Below are positions 10,861 to 19,987 of a stretch of DNA of 64,000 nt, one piece after another. This DNA is from Oceanicaulis sp052055585 (GTDB taxonomy: Bacteria; Pseudomonadota; Alphaproteobacteria; Caulobacterales; Maricaulaceae). How positions within the stretch are numbered: position 1 is the stretch's first letter; each line of letters begins with the position of its first letter. Below the pieces are notes generated by a model, which ran no database searches, was not told where the DNA came from, and saw only the letters and a program-made list of their open reading frames with translations. The stretch spans positions 62,001 through 126,000 of the forward strand of contig NZ_CP170485.1 in NCBI RefSeq assembly GCF_052055585.1, read 5' to 3'. The translations under genes and the position numbers were made by a program.

Positions 10861-11397
10861 ATGACTGATACATATCCCGATTTTCATCACGTGACGCCTG
10901 AAGGGGAGGATCGGGAGCGTAGGGTCTGTCGAACCTGCGGCTTCATTGATTACGTCAATCCCAAGATCGTCGCCGGGGTGGTGGCGATATCCGATGATGG
11001 CCGCGTTCTGATGTGTCGCCGGGCGATCGAGCCGCGGTCAGGCTTCTGGACCTTGCCGGCAGGCTATATGGAGCAGGGGGAGAGTGTGGAGGAGGCCGCC
11101 TTGCGCGAGGCGCGCGAGGAAGCCTGCGCCACGCTGGAGCTTGAGGGCGTTCTGGCGATTTACTCCATCCCGCGCCTGTCCCAGGTGCAAATCTTCTTTC
11201 GCGCCCGGATGAGCGATCCGCATTTCGCCGCCGGACCGGAAAGCCGGGAGGTGGCGCTCTATGACTGGGACGCCTTGCCGCTGCCCGATCTCGCCTTTCC
11301 CAGCGTGAAATGGGCGCTTGATGATTATCGTGCCGGGCATGGTCGGGATCTCGGTCCGGCTATGCGCACGCAAGGGCCGGACTTCAAACCCCTCTAG
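10861..11397 (+). CDS. Nudix hydrolase with N-terminal CxxC
   Basis: This 178-aa protein has a Nudix box at about 68-90 (GYMEQGESVEEAALREAREE), so it should hydrolyse a nucleoside diphosphate linked to another group. Upstream, CRTC (C23/C26) and the FIDYVNPK segment resemble the zinc-ribbon remnant seen in NudC-like or ADP-ribose-type family members. Only one CxxC pair is present. The Nudix box ends EEAC where EExG is usual. A strong ribosome site (aagggg) supports the start. Substrate unknown. Confidence 0.88.
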   Translation: MTDTYPDFHHVTPEGEDRERRVCRTCGFIDYVNPKIVAGVVAISDDGRVLMCRRAIEPRSGFWTLPAGYMEQGESVEEAALREAREEACATLELEGVLAIYSIPRLSQVQIFFRARMSDPHFAAGPESREVALYDWDALPLPDLAFPSVKWALDDYRAGHGRDLGPAMRTQGPDFKPL

Positions 11398-11402
11398 CGC
11401 AA

Positions 11403-13139
11403 TCAGGCCGAGGCTTTCAGGGTGAGCTGGTTGAGCCGGGCGCCGAGATGATCGAGATTGAGGGGCTTTGACAAGCAGTCCGCCGCTCCGCGATCACGCA
11501 GGCGCTGGGCGGTGCCGGAGGTCACATCGGCGGTGACGATGACCACGGGCATGTCCGGATAGACGCTGCGCAAATGCACCAGAAGGTCTTCGCCCGACAG
11601 GCCGGGCATGTGCAGGTCCAGCAGGACGGCGTCGGGATCGGTCCTGGTCTTGTCCATCAGGGCGAGGGCGTGCGCACTGCTTTCCGCCTGCAGGACGCTC
11701 CAGCCGGTGTTCTCCAGATAGACCGTCAGCAGATTGCGGTTTGTGGCGTTATCTTCCACGACGAGGGCCGTACGTGCAGGCCGCGCTTCAGACGCCGGCT
11801 GCCGGACCGGGGAGGGCAGGTCGGTTGGGATCGGGTCGCTTTGCGTCTTCGCCGCCAGTCGATAGGGCAGGCGGACCCAGAACCGGCTGCCTGCGCCGAG
11901 TTCACTTTCAACGCCGATTTCACCCCCTGCCAGATGGGCGATTTCCTGGGCGATGGTCAGGCCCAGGCCTGCCCCCTCATGATGACGGCCCACGCTGTCA
12001 TCTATCTGGCTGAAGCGCTCGAAGATGGAGTCGACCTGATCGGGCGCGATGCCGGGTCCGGTGTCGGACACGCTCAGCTCCATCTGCGTGGAGTCCAGAA
12101 GGCGGCCGCTGATCGCGATGGCGCCGGCATCGGTGAACTTGACGGCATTGCCGGCGAAATTGGTCAGGATTTGCAGGATGCGGGTGGCGTCGCCCATCAC
12201 CGGTTGCTCAAGCTCTGACCAGATATCGAGCTCGACCCGCAGTTTCTTGCTCGCAGCCATGCTGGCGATGGTGTCGGACGCCTTGCGCAGCAGATCGGCC
12301 GGTATGTAAGGCGCGTCATCGAGCTCAAGCTCGCCCGCCTCGATGCGGGAAATGTCCAGCACGTCGTCGATCAGCCCCCGCAGCGCGCTGCCCGAGGAGT
12401 TGAGCATGCGCACATAGTCGCGCTGACGGTTATCAAGTTCGGTCTGTCCCAGAAGCTGGGCCATGCCCATGACGCCATTGAGCGGGGTCCGGATCTCGTG
12501 GCTCATATTGGCGAGGAAGCGTGATTTGGCCACGTTCGCCCGCTCAGCCTGGCGATAGGCGTCCTTGATGCGGCGGCTGGCGGCGCCAAAGCGGCGTGCA
12601 GCGACAAAGAAGTGCAACAAGAAGAGTGCTGCGGCGATGAGCGCCAGCACGTATTCCACATTCATCTCGCCATCGCGGAACAGGGCGCTGGCCGGCAGCG
12701 CCAGCAGATAGGCCGCAGCAGGACCGCCGCCGCTCAGGGTGAGCGGCAAATCCTCGTTGGAATGCACTGCGATGTGAAACAGTGATCCGCACAGCAGCAG
12801 AAGGGCGATGGACTCTCCTGTCTCGCCCCAGGCGTTCCAGAGCCCGATGCTGAGTGAAGAATAGATCGTGGAGGCGACCATCATGGAGACGTTCGCCCGG
12901 AACTTTTCGGCGCGCGTCACCGGGGCGTTGCGCGTTTCATCCCGGAATCTGGACGCCAGCCAGTGATCCAGAACTTGAGAGCCCACCGCCAGAAGAGCGT
13001 AGGCGATGGCGAAGAGCCGTAGACCCGCCAGATACATGACAACCGCGCCGAAGAGCGCGGTGCCGATTCGCATAGGCAATTCGCGCGCCCTCTTTCTCGC
13101 GATGCTTTGATAAGCATCGAGCGTGATTAGGTTGTCCAT
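11403..13139 (-). CDS. hybrid sensor histidine kinase with C-terminal receiver
   Basis: This 578-aa protein has about five or six transmembrane segments in the first 180 residues and no recognisable extracellular sensor. A HisKA domain with phospho-acceptor H214 (ANMSHEIRTPLNG) follows, then HATPase_c with the N box NFAGNAVKFT and G boxes DTGPGIAP and GAGLGLTI. The C-terminal receiver has its phosphorylation Asp at about 508 (LLDLHMPG). It is likely to sense a membrane or intracellular cue. No cognate regulator gene adjoins it; arsC lies 84 bases upstream on the same strand. Confidence 0.93.
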   Translation of the reverse strand: MDNLITLDAYQSIARKRARELPMRIGTALFGAVVMYLAGLRLFAIAYALLAVGSQVLDHWLASRFRDETRNAPVTRAEKFRANVSMMVASTIYSSLSIGLWNAWGETGESIALLLLCGSLFHIAVHSNEDLPLTLSGGGPAAAYLLALPASALFRDGEMNVEYVLALIAAALFLLHFFVAARRFGAASRRIKDAYRQAERANVAKSRFLANMSHEIRTPLNGVMGMAQLLGQTELDNRQRDYVRMLNSSGSALRGLIDDVLDISRIEAGELELDDAPYIPADLLRKASDTIASMAASKKLRVELDIWSELEQPVMGDATRILQILTNFAGNAVKFTDAGAIAISGRLLDSTQMELSVSDTGPGIAPDQVDSIFERFSQIDDSVGRHHEGAGLGLTIAQEIAHLAGGEIGVESELGAGSRFWVRLPYRLAAKTQSDPIPTDLPSPVRQPASEARPARTALVVEDNATNRNLLTVYLENTGWSVLQAESSAHALALMDKTRTDPDAVLLDLHMPGLSGEDLLVHLRSVYPDMPVVIVTADVTSGTAQRLRDRGAADCLSKPLNLDHLGARLNQLTLKASA

Positions 13140-13223
13140 GCAAAGGCCCCAGGATGACGCATTCTTCGAGCTTCATCCTAAAGTCTTGAAACTTGGTGAC
13201 ACTCCGCCAAAGGTCTTATGTAA

Positions 13224-13565
13224 TTATAACGCATCCAGGATTTGCTCGACCGGACGGCCCAGGGCGGCGCGTGCGCCATGGATCAGGATCGGGCGCTCGA
13301 TCAGCTTGGGATTGTCCGCCATGGCCTGGATCAGCGCGTCCTCATCCTCGACCGATTTGAGATCGAGCTCCTTGTAGAGATCTTCCTTGGTGCGCATCAG
13401 CTCGCGCGCGCTGGAGAGCCTCAGCTTGGAGATCACCGAACGGATTTCATCGGCGCTGGGCGGTTCCTTGAGATATTCGCGGATTGTCGGGCGCATGCCG
13501 TGCTGCTCCAGCAGGGCCAGCGCCTCGCGCGATTTCGAACAGCGCGGATTGTGCCAGTATTCCAT
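13224..13565 (-). CDS. arsC: ArsC-family arsenate reductase (glutaredoxin type)
   Basis: This 113-aa protein keeps the ArsC signature NPRCSKSREAL with catalytic C9 and the conserved arginine in IERPILIHG (about residue 90). Proteins of this type reduce arsenate using glutaredoxin, but the same fold is used by the Spx/YfgD group, so the substrate is inferred. No arsB, acr3 or arsR gene is near, which weakens an arsenic-resistance role. It starts 3 bases after the stop of the CitE-like gene and is probably co-translated with it. Confidence 0.8.
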   Translation of the reverse strand: MEYWHNPRCSKSREALALLEQHGMRPTIREYLKEPPSADEIRSVISKLRLSSARELMRTKEDLYKELDLKSVEDEDALIQAMADNPKLIERPILIHGARAALGRPVEQILDAL

Positions 13566-13568
13566 TCT

Positions 13569-14456
13569 TCACTCCCGGGTTTGCGCGGCGGCAAGCACGG
13601 CTCGCGCGGCGCGTAGATGCATGTGTTCGACCATCCGGCCTTCGACCGGAACGGCGCCCTTGCCCGCATGGGCCGGGTCCGCAAAGGCGTCCACGACCTT
13701 TTGCGCCCAGTCGCATTCGCGGGCGCTGGGGGCGTAGGCGCGGTGTACAGGTTGGATCTGGGAGGGGTGGATCAAGGTCTTGCCGTCAAATCCCAGCGCA
13801 CGGCCCTGGCGCGCTTCAGCCTCAAACCCCGGCTCGTCCTTGTAGGCATTGAAAACCGAATCCAGCACCAGAAGCTTCATGGCGCGCGCCGCCAGCACCA
13901 GCCGCGACAGATGCGGGGTAAGAACCTCGCGTCGCTGGTCGGTGTCGGGCAGGTGCAGGCCCACCGCAAGGTCATTGGCGCCCGCGACAAGCGCTTCCAG
14001 ACGCGAGAACTGCGCCTGCCGGGCAATGGCGTCCACATTCAGAACGCCCAGCGGAGTTTCGATCATCGCCCAGACCGGGCCGTCATAACCGGCCTGATCC
14101 AGTCGCTGGCGAATGCTCGCCAGCTGATCGGGGGTCTCGACCTTGGCGATCAGGACCGCATCGGGGCGGGCGGCGCTCGCTACAGGCAGATCGGCCGCCA
14201 GATCCGGTGATCCGGGCTCGGCGATGCGCAACACCGTATAAAGACCCTGCGCCCGGAACCGGGGGATCGTCTCGCGCGCCTGGGCCCGGGCTTCGGATTT
14301 ACGTTCGGGGGCGACGGCGTCTTCCAGATCCAGGATGATCGCGTCCGCGCCCAGTCCCGGCGCCTTGTCCAGCGCGCGGGGCTTGTCGCCCGGCACGAAC
14401 AGGACCGATCGCATAAGTCTTGCGTTCAGAAGTGTGTGAGAGGAATCGTCCATCAT
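13569..14456 (-). CDS. HpcH/HpaI aldolase-family CoA ester lyase (CitE-like)
   Basis: This protein is about 295 aa and has RSVLFVPGDKPRALDKA, the metal-binding DAIILDLEDAVAP block and WAMIETPLGVLN, all typical of CitE-like lyases that cleave malyl-, citramalyl- or related CoA esters. There is no citD or citF nearby, so it is a stand-alone form rather than citrate lyase. The start is uncertain: tandem ATGs at 14456/14453 and another at 14414 (MRSVLFVPG) are all possible, and none has a clear ribosome site. It is divergent from the kinase-DUF429 gene with only 24 bases between starts. Confidence 0.82.
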   Translation of the reverse strand: MMDDSSHTLLNARLMRSVLFVPGDKPRALDKAPGLGADAIILDLEDAVAPERKSEARAQARETIPRFRAQGLYTVLRIAEPGSPDLAADLPVASAARPDAVLIAKVETPDQLASIRQRLDQAGYDGPVWAMIETPLGVLNVDAIARQAQFSRLEALVAGANDLAVGLHLPDTDQRREVLTPHLSRLVLAARAMKLLVLDSVFNAYKDEPGFEAEARQGRALGFDGKTLIHPSQIQPVHRAYAPSARECDWAQKVVDAFADPAHAGKGAVPVEGRMVEHMHLRAARAVLAAAQTRE

Positions 14457-14480
14457 GAGGCAAAGGCTTACATAAGGCGC

Positions 14481-16055
14481 ATGGCTGACACCACTCCCCA
14501 AACGTCTGTTCTCGTCATCAGTTCACTGGTCGCTACGAGCGAAGTGGGCGGCGGCGTGACGGCGCAGGTGCTGAACGCCCGGTCGATCCGGCCCTTTTTC
14601 GTGCCTACCGTGATGCTGGGGCGGCACCCTGCACTGGGGGCGCCCGGGGGCGGACCCGTCTCCACCGAGCATCTGGCGTCGGCGCTTGAAGGGGTGAAAG
14701 CCAATGGCGCGCTGGGTCGTGTGGACGCGATTTTCACGGGCTATTTTCACAATCCCGACCAGATCCGGCAAGCCGCAGCCCTGATCGCTGAGGCGCGCGC
14801 CCGGCGTCCGGATCTTCTGGTGATGGTGGACCCGATCCTGGGAGACGGGCAGGCCGATGGCAGGGATGACGGGCTGTATATCAGCGCGGACGCGGCGCGG
14901 GCGATACGCGACGACTTGCTGCCTCTGGCCAGCGTCATCACGCCCAACCGGTTCGAGCTGGCCTGGCTGAGTGGGGGGGCGATCACCACGCCCGCTGACG
15001 CGGTGAGGGCCGCGCGGGGACTGGCGCCGGTGGTGCTGTGCACGTCCGCGCCCGCTGATCGCAATGAGGTCTCGGTCATCACCGTTACGGCGGAGGATGC
15101 GTTCAGCGCCCGGATGCCGCGGATTGATCCCGCGCCGTTCGGGACCGGGGACGTGTTCGCCGCCAGTGCTCTGGTCGAACGTCTGTCGGGCGCACGCTGG
15201 CGTGATGCGGCGGCGAGGGCCATGGCGCGCATTTCCCATGTTCTGGAAGAGACGCGCCTTGCGGGCGAGACCCGGGATTTGCGCCTGACGCGCGAGACGC
15301 TGCAGACGCCCTTGCGCGCGCCCGCCCTGCGACGGGTCGGCGCCCAACGCCCGGCCTGGGTGATGGGGCTGGATGGCTGCAAGGCGGGCTGGGCCGGGGT
15401 GATGGTGGACCTCAATGGCATCGAAGCGCCGCGCCGGGCCGTGTTTGAGAGCTTCAAAAGCGCGTTTGACTGGGGCGCTCAGGTCATCGCGGTGGATATG
15501 CCCATCGGCTTTCAGGACCAGCCGACCAGCCCGCCCGGGCGGGCGTGCGAGCGCGAGGCGCGCGCCCTGCTGGGCCCAAGGCGCAGCTCGGTCTTCCCCT
15601 CCCCGATGCGCATGGCGTTGACGGCGTCAGACTATGCGCAGGCCAATCAGCTCAATCGCGCAGCGGGCGGGAAGGGTCTGTCAAAGCAGGCGTTCCACCT
15701 CTTTGCCAAGATCCGCGAAATAGACGCGCTGATGACGCCGGATGTGTCGCGCGGCGTGGTGTTCGAGACCCATCCCGAAGTGAGTTTCACGGTGCTGTCC
15801 GGCGCCCCGGCCCGGCATCGCAAGAAGACAAGGGAAGGGCGGCGGGAACGCATGGAGCTTCTGGTCCGCGAAGGCCTGCCCGAGGTGTTGTTCGAGCCGC
15901 ATCCGTTCAAGTCCGCCCTGTGTGCGCCCGATGATCTGATTGATGCGGGCCTGTGCGTGCTGACCGCCCAGCGCATTGCGGCGGGAGAGGCGCGGCGCAT
16001 GCCTGAAGACCCGCCCGAGGACGGGCGCGGTCTGATCATGGCCATTCACGCCTGA
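14481..16055 (+). CDS. fusion of PdxY-like pyridoxal kinase and DUF429 domain
   Basis: This 524-aa frame joins two families. Residues 1-~285 are a ribokinase-fold pyridoxal kinase: MVDPILGDG at 115-123, TPNRFEL at 154-160 and the anion-hole/catalytic GTGD at 221-224. Residues ~292-524 are a DUF429 protein, starting WVMGLDGCKAGW, with AVDMPIGF, SSVFPSP and FETHPEVSF, an RNase H-like fold of unknown activity. The linker is short and in frame. The start at 14481 has a ribosome site (aagg) and family-like N-terminus. A pyridoxal salvage role is expected for the first half; why the two are joined is unknown. Confidence 0.88.
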   Translation: MADTTPQTSVLVISSLVATSEVGGGVTAQVLNARSIRPFFVPTVMLGRHPALGAPGGGPVSTEHLASALEGVKANGALGRVDAIFTGYFHNPDQIRQAAALIAEARARRPDLLVMVDPILGDGQADGRDDGLYISADAARAIRDDLLPLASVITPNRFELAWLSGGAITTPADAVRAARGLAPVVLCTSAPADRNEVSVITVTAEDAFSARMPRIDPAPFGTGDVFAASALVERLSGARWRDAAARAMARISHVLEETRLAGETRDLRLTRETLQTPLRAPALRRVGAQRPAWVMGLDGCKAGWAGVMVDLNGIEAPRRAVFESFKSAFDWGAQVIAVDMPIGFQDQPTSPPGRACEREARALLGPRRSSVFPSPMRMALTASDYAQANQLNRAAGGKGLSKQAFHLFAKIREIDALMTPDVSRGVVFETHPEVSFTVLSGAPARHRKKTREGRRERMELLVREGLPEVLFEPHPFKSALCAPDDLIDAGLCVLTAQRIAAGEARRMPEDPPEDGRGLIMAIHA

Positions 16056-16105
16056 TGGCCTCATCCCGCTTGAAACCGGGCCTGCGGGCCTATACCTGAT
16101 CGCTC

Positions 16106-17239
16106 ATGAGCATTGAAATTCACGGACATCTCGCGTCGGGCTTCGAGCTGGTCGCCGAGGCTTTCAAAGAGAACTTCTCCGAACGCGGCGAGCTGGGCGC
16201 AGGCTTTACGCTGATCCGCGACGGTGAAATTCTCGTCGACATCCATGCAGGCCATGCCGACCGGAAGGGCGAGCAGCCCTGGACGGCTGAAACGATTGTT
16301 CCGGTCTTCTCCACCGGCAAGGCGATCACGGCGCTGGTCGTGGCCTGGCTCGTGGATCAGGGTCGTCTCGACTATGACGCCCCGGTCGCCGATGTCTGGC
16401 CGGACTTCGCCCAGGCGGGCAAGGGCGAGGTGACCCTGGCCCAGGCCCTGTCCCATCAGGCGGGTCTGCCCGGTTATCCGGACGAGATGGAGCCGGCGGA
16501 CTGGTTTGATCGCGAGCTGATGGAAAGCCGCTTCGCCGCCATGACGCCCATGTGGCCGCTGGGGCAGGGTTCGGGCTATCACCCGATCAGCTATGGCGTG
16601 ATCGCCGACGCCATCGTGCGCCGGGCGGACGCCGGCAAGCGCACGGTCGGGGCGATCCTGCGCGAGGAGATTTGCGGGCCGCGCGACATCGATTTCCATA
16701 TCGGCGTGCCCGAAAGCGAGCATGCGCGCGCAGCCGAACATGTTCTGCCCCCGCGCCCGCCGCATCTGGGCTCTATGACGCCTGAGAAGGCGGCGGCCTT
16801 CCTCAAACCCTGGTCCTCGCCCGGACGGCGGGGCACGGCGGCCTGGCGCTCGGCGGAACTGCCCGCCGCCAATGGTCATGGCACCGCGAACGCGATTGCG
16901 CGCCTGATGTCGCCCTTCGCCACGCAAGGCCGACTGGATGACGAGGCGTTTGTCTCTGACGCGGTGATCGAGGCGGCCTTGCGCGAACGCGTCAGCGGGC
17001 CGGACAAGGTTCTTCCCTTTGATCTGGCCTTTGCGGCCGGGGTGATGATCAACCGCGCGTCCGAGGCGTTCGGGCCTGAGCCCCGGGCGGTCGGCCATTA
17101 CGGCTTTGGCGGTTCGTGCGGGTTTGCAGATCCGGTGCGCGGCCTGTCCGGCGCCTATGTGATGAACCGGCAGATGGATGTGCTGGTCGGCGACGCCCGG
17201 GCCAAGGCGCTGATCGAGGCGGCGTACCGCTGTCTTTAA
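16106..17239 (+). CDS. beta-lactamase-related serine hydrolase (EstB-like)
   Basis: This 377-aa protein belongs to the class C beta-lactamase/DD-peptidase fold. The nucleophile motif SxxK is STGK (S69-K72), and the tyrosine motif is GYHPISYG (Y158), the form seen in EstB-type esterases rather than in true beta-lactamases. The C-terminal GHYGFGGSCGFADP plays the part of the third motif. No signal peptide is visible, so it is probably cytoplasmic, favouring an esterase role. It lies 50 bases after the kinase-DUF429 gene and may share its transcript. It ends before the bidirectional terminator. Confidence 0.88.
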   Translation: MSIEIHGHLASGFELVAEAFKENFSERGELGAGFTLIRDGEILVDIHAGHADRKGEQPWTAETIVPVFSTGKAITALVVAWLVDQGRLDYDAPVADVWPDFAQAGKGEVTLAQALSHQAGLPGYPDEMEPADWFDRELMESRFAAMTPMWPLGQGSGYHPISYGVIADAIVRRADAGKRTVGAILREEICGPRDIDFHIGVPESEHARAAEHVLPPRPPHLGSMTPEKAAAFLKPWSSPGRRGTAAWRSAELPAANGHGTANAIARLMSPFATQGRLDDEAFVSDAVIEAALRERVSGPDKVLPFDLAFAAGVMINRASEAFGPEPRAVGHYGFGGSCGFADPVRGLSGAYVMNRQMDVLVGDARAKALIEAAYRCL

Positions 17240-17260
17240 GGCTCATAGTCCAGAGCAAGA

Positions 17261-17295
17261 AAAACGCCGCGCGAGGGCTCTCGCGCGGCGTCTTT
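17261..17295. terminator. bidirectional Rho-independent terminator
   Basis: A perfect 12-bp GC-rich stem (17264-17275 and 17280-17291, loop ggct) sits between the convergent serine hydrolase gene and cspA. The minus-strand tail is a clear T run (gtttttc); the plus-strand tail is weaker (tctttatt). Confidence 0.85.
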
Positions 17296-17314
17296 ATTCA
17301 GGCAGGCAAGGCGA

Positions 17315-17527
17315 TTAATCCATCGCCTTCAGATTGACCGCTTTCGGACCCTTGCCGCGACGGTCCGGTTCGGTTTCAAATTCAATGCGTTGGCCGTCGC
17401 GCAGATCGTTCAGGCCGGCATCTTTCACAGCGGTGATGTGCACGAACACATCCTTGTCGCCTTCATCCGGAGTGATGAAGCCGAAGCCCTTCTCGGTGTT
17501 GAAGAATTTAACGGTACCCGTAGTCAT
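17315..17527 (-). CDS. cspA: cold-shock domain protein
   Basis: This 70-aa protein is a single cold-shock domain that binds single-stranded RNA/DNA. RNP1-like KGFGFIT is at 13-19 and RNP2-like VFVHIT at 28-33. The start at 17527 is fixed by an agga ribosome site and the canonical MxxGTVKFFN; a longer frame to 17629 is leader sequence. The ~245-base upstream region is long enough for the structured leader common in cold-shock genes, but I could not resolve its fold or promoter. Confidence 0.95.
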   Translation of the reverse strand: MTTGTVKFFNTEKGFGFITPDEGDKDVFVHITAVKDAGLNDLRDGQRIEFETEPDRRGKGPKAVNLKAMD

Positions 17528-17774
17528 GGGTAGGAGTCCTTTCCCGTCCGTCCGCGCAGCGTCCCGCGCCAGTAGTGTGTGCACACGGCGTCCCGCGCAC
17601 AGCCTGCGGATTGCGGTCGGGGAAGGCAAAGTCAGAGGCGTTCGGCACTCGGGTCTTCCATACTCTTCACCGGGCCTTGTTCAAGCCGCTCGTGCACGGA
17701 ATACTATGCCTGAAAATTCACCCTCTCACAAGCAAAGCCTAAGCGTGCGTTCGCTCTGGACTAGGGCCTGATAC

Positions 17775-18071
17775 GTGAGCCGAAGAACCCGAAGATTCAT
17801 AAGCGCTAAGTCCCGCGCGCCCCGTTCGGGAAACTCCGATCCGGGGGCGATGATCCGATTGTCGGGCTTTGGCGCGGCCTTTCTGGTGCTTGTCGCCGTC
17901 GCCGCCGGATTTCACGGCGAACGCTTTGCGCTGGCCGCCGCCGGGTTGATGAGCCGGCTGGGACCCTTGGTGGAGCCGGTGATCTGGGGCGTGAGCCCGG
18001 CGGAGCTGGGCGCGGGCGTGCTGGTGGTGTCGATTTTCGCCTGGGCGGTCTGGCGCGGCTTCAGAGGTTGA
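17775..18071 (+). CDS. small membrane protein, hypothetical
   Basis: The frame gives 98 aa from a GTG at 17775 (ribosome-like aggg 8 bases upstream) or 74 aa from ATG 17850 (MIRLSGFG). Two hydrophobic segments are visible, about GFGAAFLVLVAVAAGF and GAGVLVVSIFAWAVW, so it is a two-helix inner-membrane protein. The longer form would add a very basic N-terminus. It is not recognised. Its 3' end overlaps the convergent TspO gene by 11 bases. Confidence 0.5.
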   Translation: MSRRTRRFISAKSRAPRSGNSDPGAMIRLSGFGAAFLVLVAVAAGFHGERFALAAAGLMSRLGPLVEPVIWGVSPAELGAGVLVVSIFAWAVWRGFRG

Positions 18072-18561
18072 GCCGCCAGGTGCTCCACGACAGCACCAGC
18101 GCAAAGCCCAGCCACAGGACCAGCGGGATCATCAGGGCGCCCGCCAGCCTGGACGCCCGGAACGCGGCCAGCGTGACCGGGATCGAGAGCACCAGCGCCA
18201 GCACCGTGACGTAAAAGCCGTTGGCGACGTTCTGAAGCCCGAAATAGCCCAGCGTCCAGCCCATGCACACCAGATACTGGGCGATGATCGCCAGACGGGC
18301 GAAGCCCTTGTTCGCTTCATCCCCGTACCGGTCAACGGTGAAGGCGGCCAGGGCCATCAGGGTGAACAGACCCACCCAGACGGTTCCGATCACGCCGCCC
18401 GAGGGCGACCAGTCGGGGTTTTCGAGCGTGCGCGACCATTGAATGGCGGGGCCTGTGAAGATCCAGGCATTCAGGGCCAGGGCGGCGCCTACAAATACAA
18501 GAAGATACAGGCCCAGTCGGCCAAGTGCAGGACGGTTCTTGCGGAAGATATTCGTCGCCAC
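18061..18561 (-). CDS. TspO/MBR family membrane protein
   Basis: This is a 166-aa five-helix membrane protein. The TspO signature is seen in NPDWSPSGGVIGTVW (the WxPxG loop after helix 1) and the W-rich later helices (LVCMGWTLGYFGLQN, LVLSWSTW). TspO proteins bind porphyrins and in alphaproteobacteria tune pigment or stress genes. The GTG start at 18561 is chosen because gaggagg lies 6 bases upstream; a longer frame to 18612 begins with leader-like residues and no ribosome site. Confidence 0.82.
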   Translation of the reverse strand: MATNIFRKNRPALGRLGLYLLVFVGAALALNAWIFTGPAIQWSRTLENPDWSPSGGVIGTVWVGLFTLMALAAFTVDRYGDEANKGFARLAIIAQYLVCMGWTLGYFGLQNVANGFYVTVLALVLSIPVTLAAFRASRLAGALMIPLVLWLGFALVLSWSTWRLNL

Positions 18562-18771
18562 TGATCGCCTCCTCTGCACGGTCCTGCCGGGCTCGGAGAC
18601 GAACTTTAGCATGGTTTACGCCGTCGACCAGCGCTCAGCTCCAAGCGCCCCTGAACGGTCACAATCGCTTGAGAACGCCCCGATCGCCCGATCCGCCGCT
18701 TTTCTCGCCCGGGCGTGCGGGTCATGATTGCGACAGCGCCCGTCATTCGGGCCCGGTTTCAAGGATTGCCC

Positions 18772-19383
18772 ATGTTGCGTTTCGTTCTCGCCCTCTCTGT
18801 ATCGCTTGCCTGCACCCTGCCCGTGTCCGGCGCCTGGGCGCAAAGCCCGACCCAGGCGGCGGCCGAGGCGGCATCAAGCTTCGGGCCTGCAATTGGCGCA
18901 CCGGCGCCCGAGCTTCATGTTGTGGACGCGCAAGGCGCCCCGCGCACGCTTTCAAGCCTGATGGGTGAGCAGGGTCTGGTTCTGTACTTCAACCGCTCGC
19001 TTGACTGGTGCCCGATCTGCCTGCGCCAGACGCTGGAGCTTGAGGGCTATGTGGACGCTTTTGCCGACGCGGGCTGGCCCGTGGCGGTGTTAACCTATGA
19101 TCCGGAGCCGGTTCTGGCGCAGGTGGCGGAGCGGCGTGATCTGAGCATGGCCCTGTTGTCGGACGCGGGCAGCGCCACCATTGACGCGTTTGGTGTGCGC
19201 GATCCGATCTACGCAGATCCCGATCATCTGGCCCATGGCGTGCCCTATCCCATCACCTTCGTGATTGATCGGGACGGTGTGGTGGTCGCCAAGTTCTGGC
19301 ATGAGGCGGGACTGGGTCAGCAGCGTGGCTATGCGACCCGGATCTCGGCCGAAGACGTGCTGGCTGCGGTGCAATCGCGCTAG
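18772..19383 (+). CDS. exported redoxin/AhpC-TSA-like thioredoxin-fold protein
   Basis: This 203-aa protein has a cleavable signal peptide (MLRFVLALSV to about AWA-Q) and a redoxin domain. The active site is SLDWCPICLRQ with C80/C83, a CxxC in the peroxiredoxin-like context where many AhpC relatives have a single Cys. A YPITFVIDRDG strand follows. It probably acts as a periplasmic disulfide reductase or peroxidase. The start is fixed by aagga and the signal peptide; the longer frame from 18715 is not used. Confidence 0.85.
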   Translation: MLRFVLALSVSLACTLPVSGAWAQSPTQAAAEAASSFGPAIGAPAPELHVVDAQGAPRTLSSLMGEQGLVLYFNRSLDWCPICLRQTLELEGYVDAFADAGWPVAVLTYDPEPVLAQVAERRDLSMALLSDAGSATIDAFGVRDPIYADPDHLAHGVPYPITFVIDRDGVVVAKFWHEAGLGQQRGYATRISAEDVLAAVQSR

Positions 19384-19438
19384 CTCTTGTCTCGCGCTGT
19401 CGAATGAAGACACTCAGGCTTTGACCTGGGAGCCTCCG

Positions 19439-19987
19439 ATGCTTGACGGACCTGTGCTTGAAACCGAACGCTTGCGCCTTCGTCTGCCCGAAGAGCGCGA
19501 TCTGGATGGCTTTGTGGGCCTGATGAGTGACGAAGTCGCTGCCCGCCATATTGGCGGCGTCATGGAAGCGCCTTTGGTCTGGCGACAGTTGTGCACGATC
19601 ATCGGGCACTGGGCCGTGCGCGGCTATGGCTTCTTCTCGGTAGAGGAAAAGGCGACGGGGGACTGGGTTGGCCGGGTCGGCCCCTGGGCGCCCCATGGCT
19701 GGCCCCAGCCGGAAGTGGGTTGGTCGATCACCCGGGCGCACTGGGGCAAGGGCTTCGGGCCCGAGGCGGCCGCCGCCACGATGGATTTCGCCTTCGACGA
19801 GCTGGGCTGGGACAGCGTCATTCATCTGATCGCGCCGGAGAATGACAACTCAAAGGCTGTGGCGCGCAAGTTGGGCTCGGTGGATCAGGGCCGTACCGCG
19901 GAGGTGCCGGGCTTCGGCATACAGGCGCAGGTCTGGGGGCAGTCCCGGGCAGACTGGGCCGCGAACCGGGAGCGGATCCGGCGCTAG
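19439..19987 (+). CDS. GNAT N-acetyltransferase (RimJ/RimL-like)
   Basis: This 182-aa protein opens with LETERLRLRLPEERD, the usual start of the RimJ/RimL-type GNAT group that acetylates N-termini or small amines. The acetyl-CoA loop is VGWSITRAHWGKGFGPEA, and the last strand-helix contains NDNSKAVARKLG. A gggag ribosome site precedes ATG 19439. The substrate is unknown. Its TAG stop shares the tetramer CTAG (19984-19987) with the stop of the convergent LytTR gene. Confidence 0.88.
   Translation: MLDGPVLETERLRLRLPEERDLDGFVGLMSDEVAARHIGGVMEAPLVWRQLCTIIGHWAVRGYGFFSVEEKATGDWVGRVGPWAPHGWPQPEVGWSITRAHWGKGFGPEAAAATMDFAFDELGWDSVIHLIAPENDNSKAVARKLGSVDQGRTAEVPGFGIQAQVWGQSRADWAANRERIRR

Noticed and set aside
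13224..13565. Arsenic-resistance island around arsC
   Set aside because: No arsB/acr3, arsR or arsH near; the neighbour is a CitE-like lyase.
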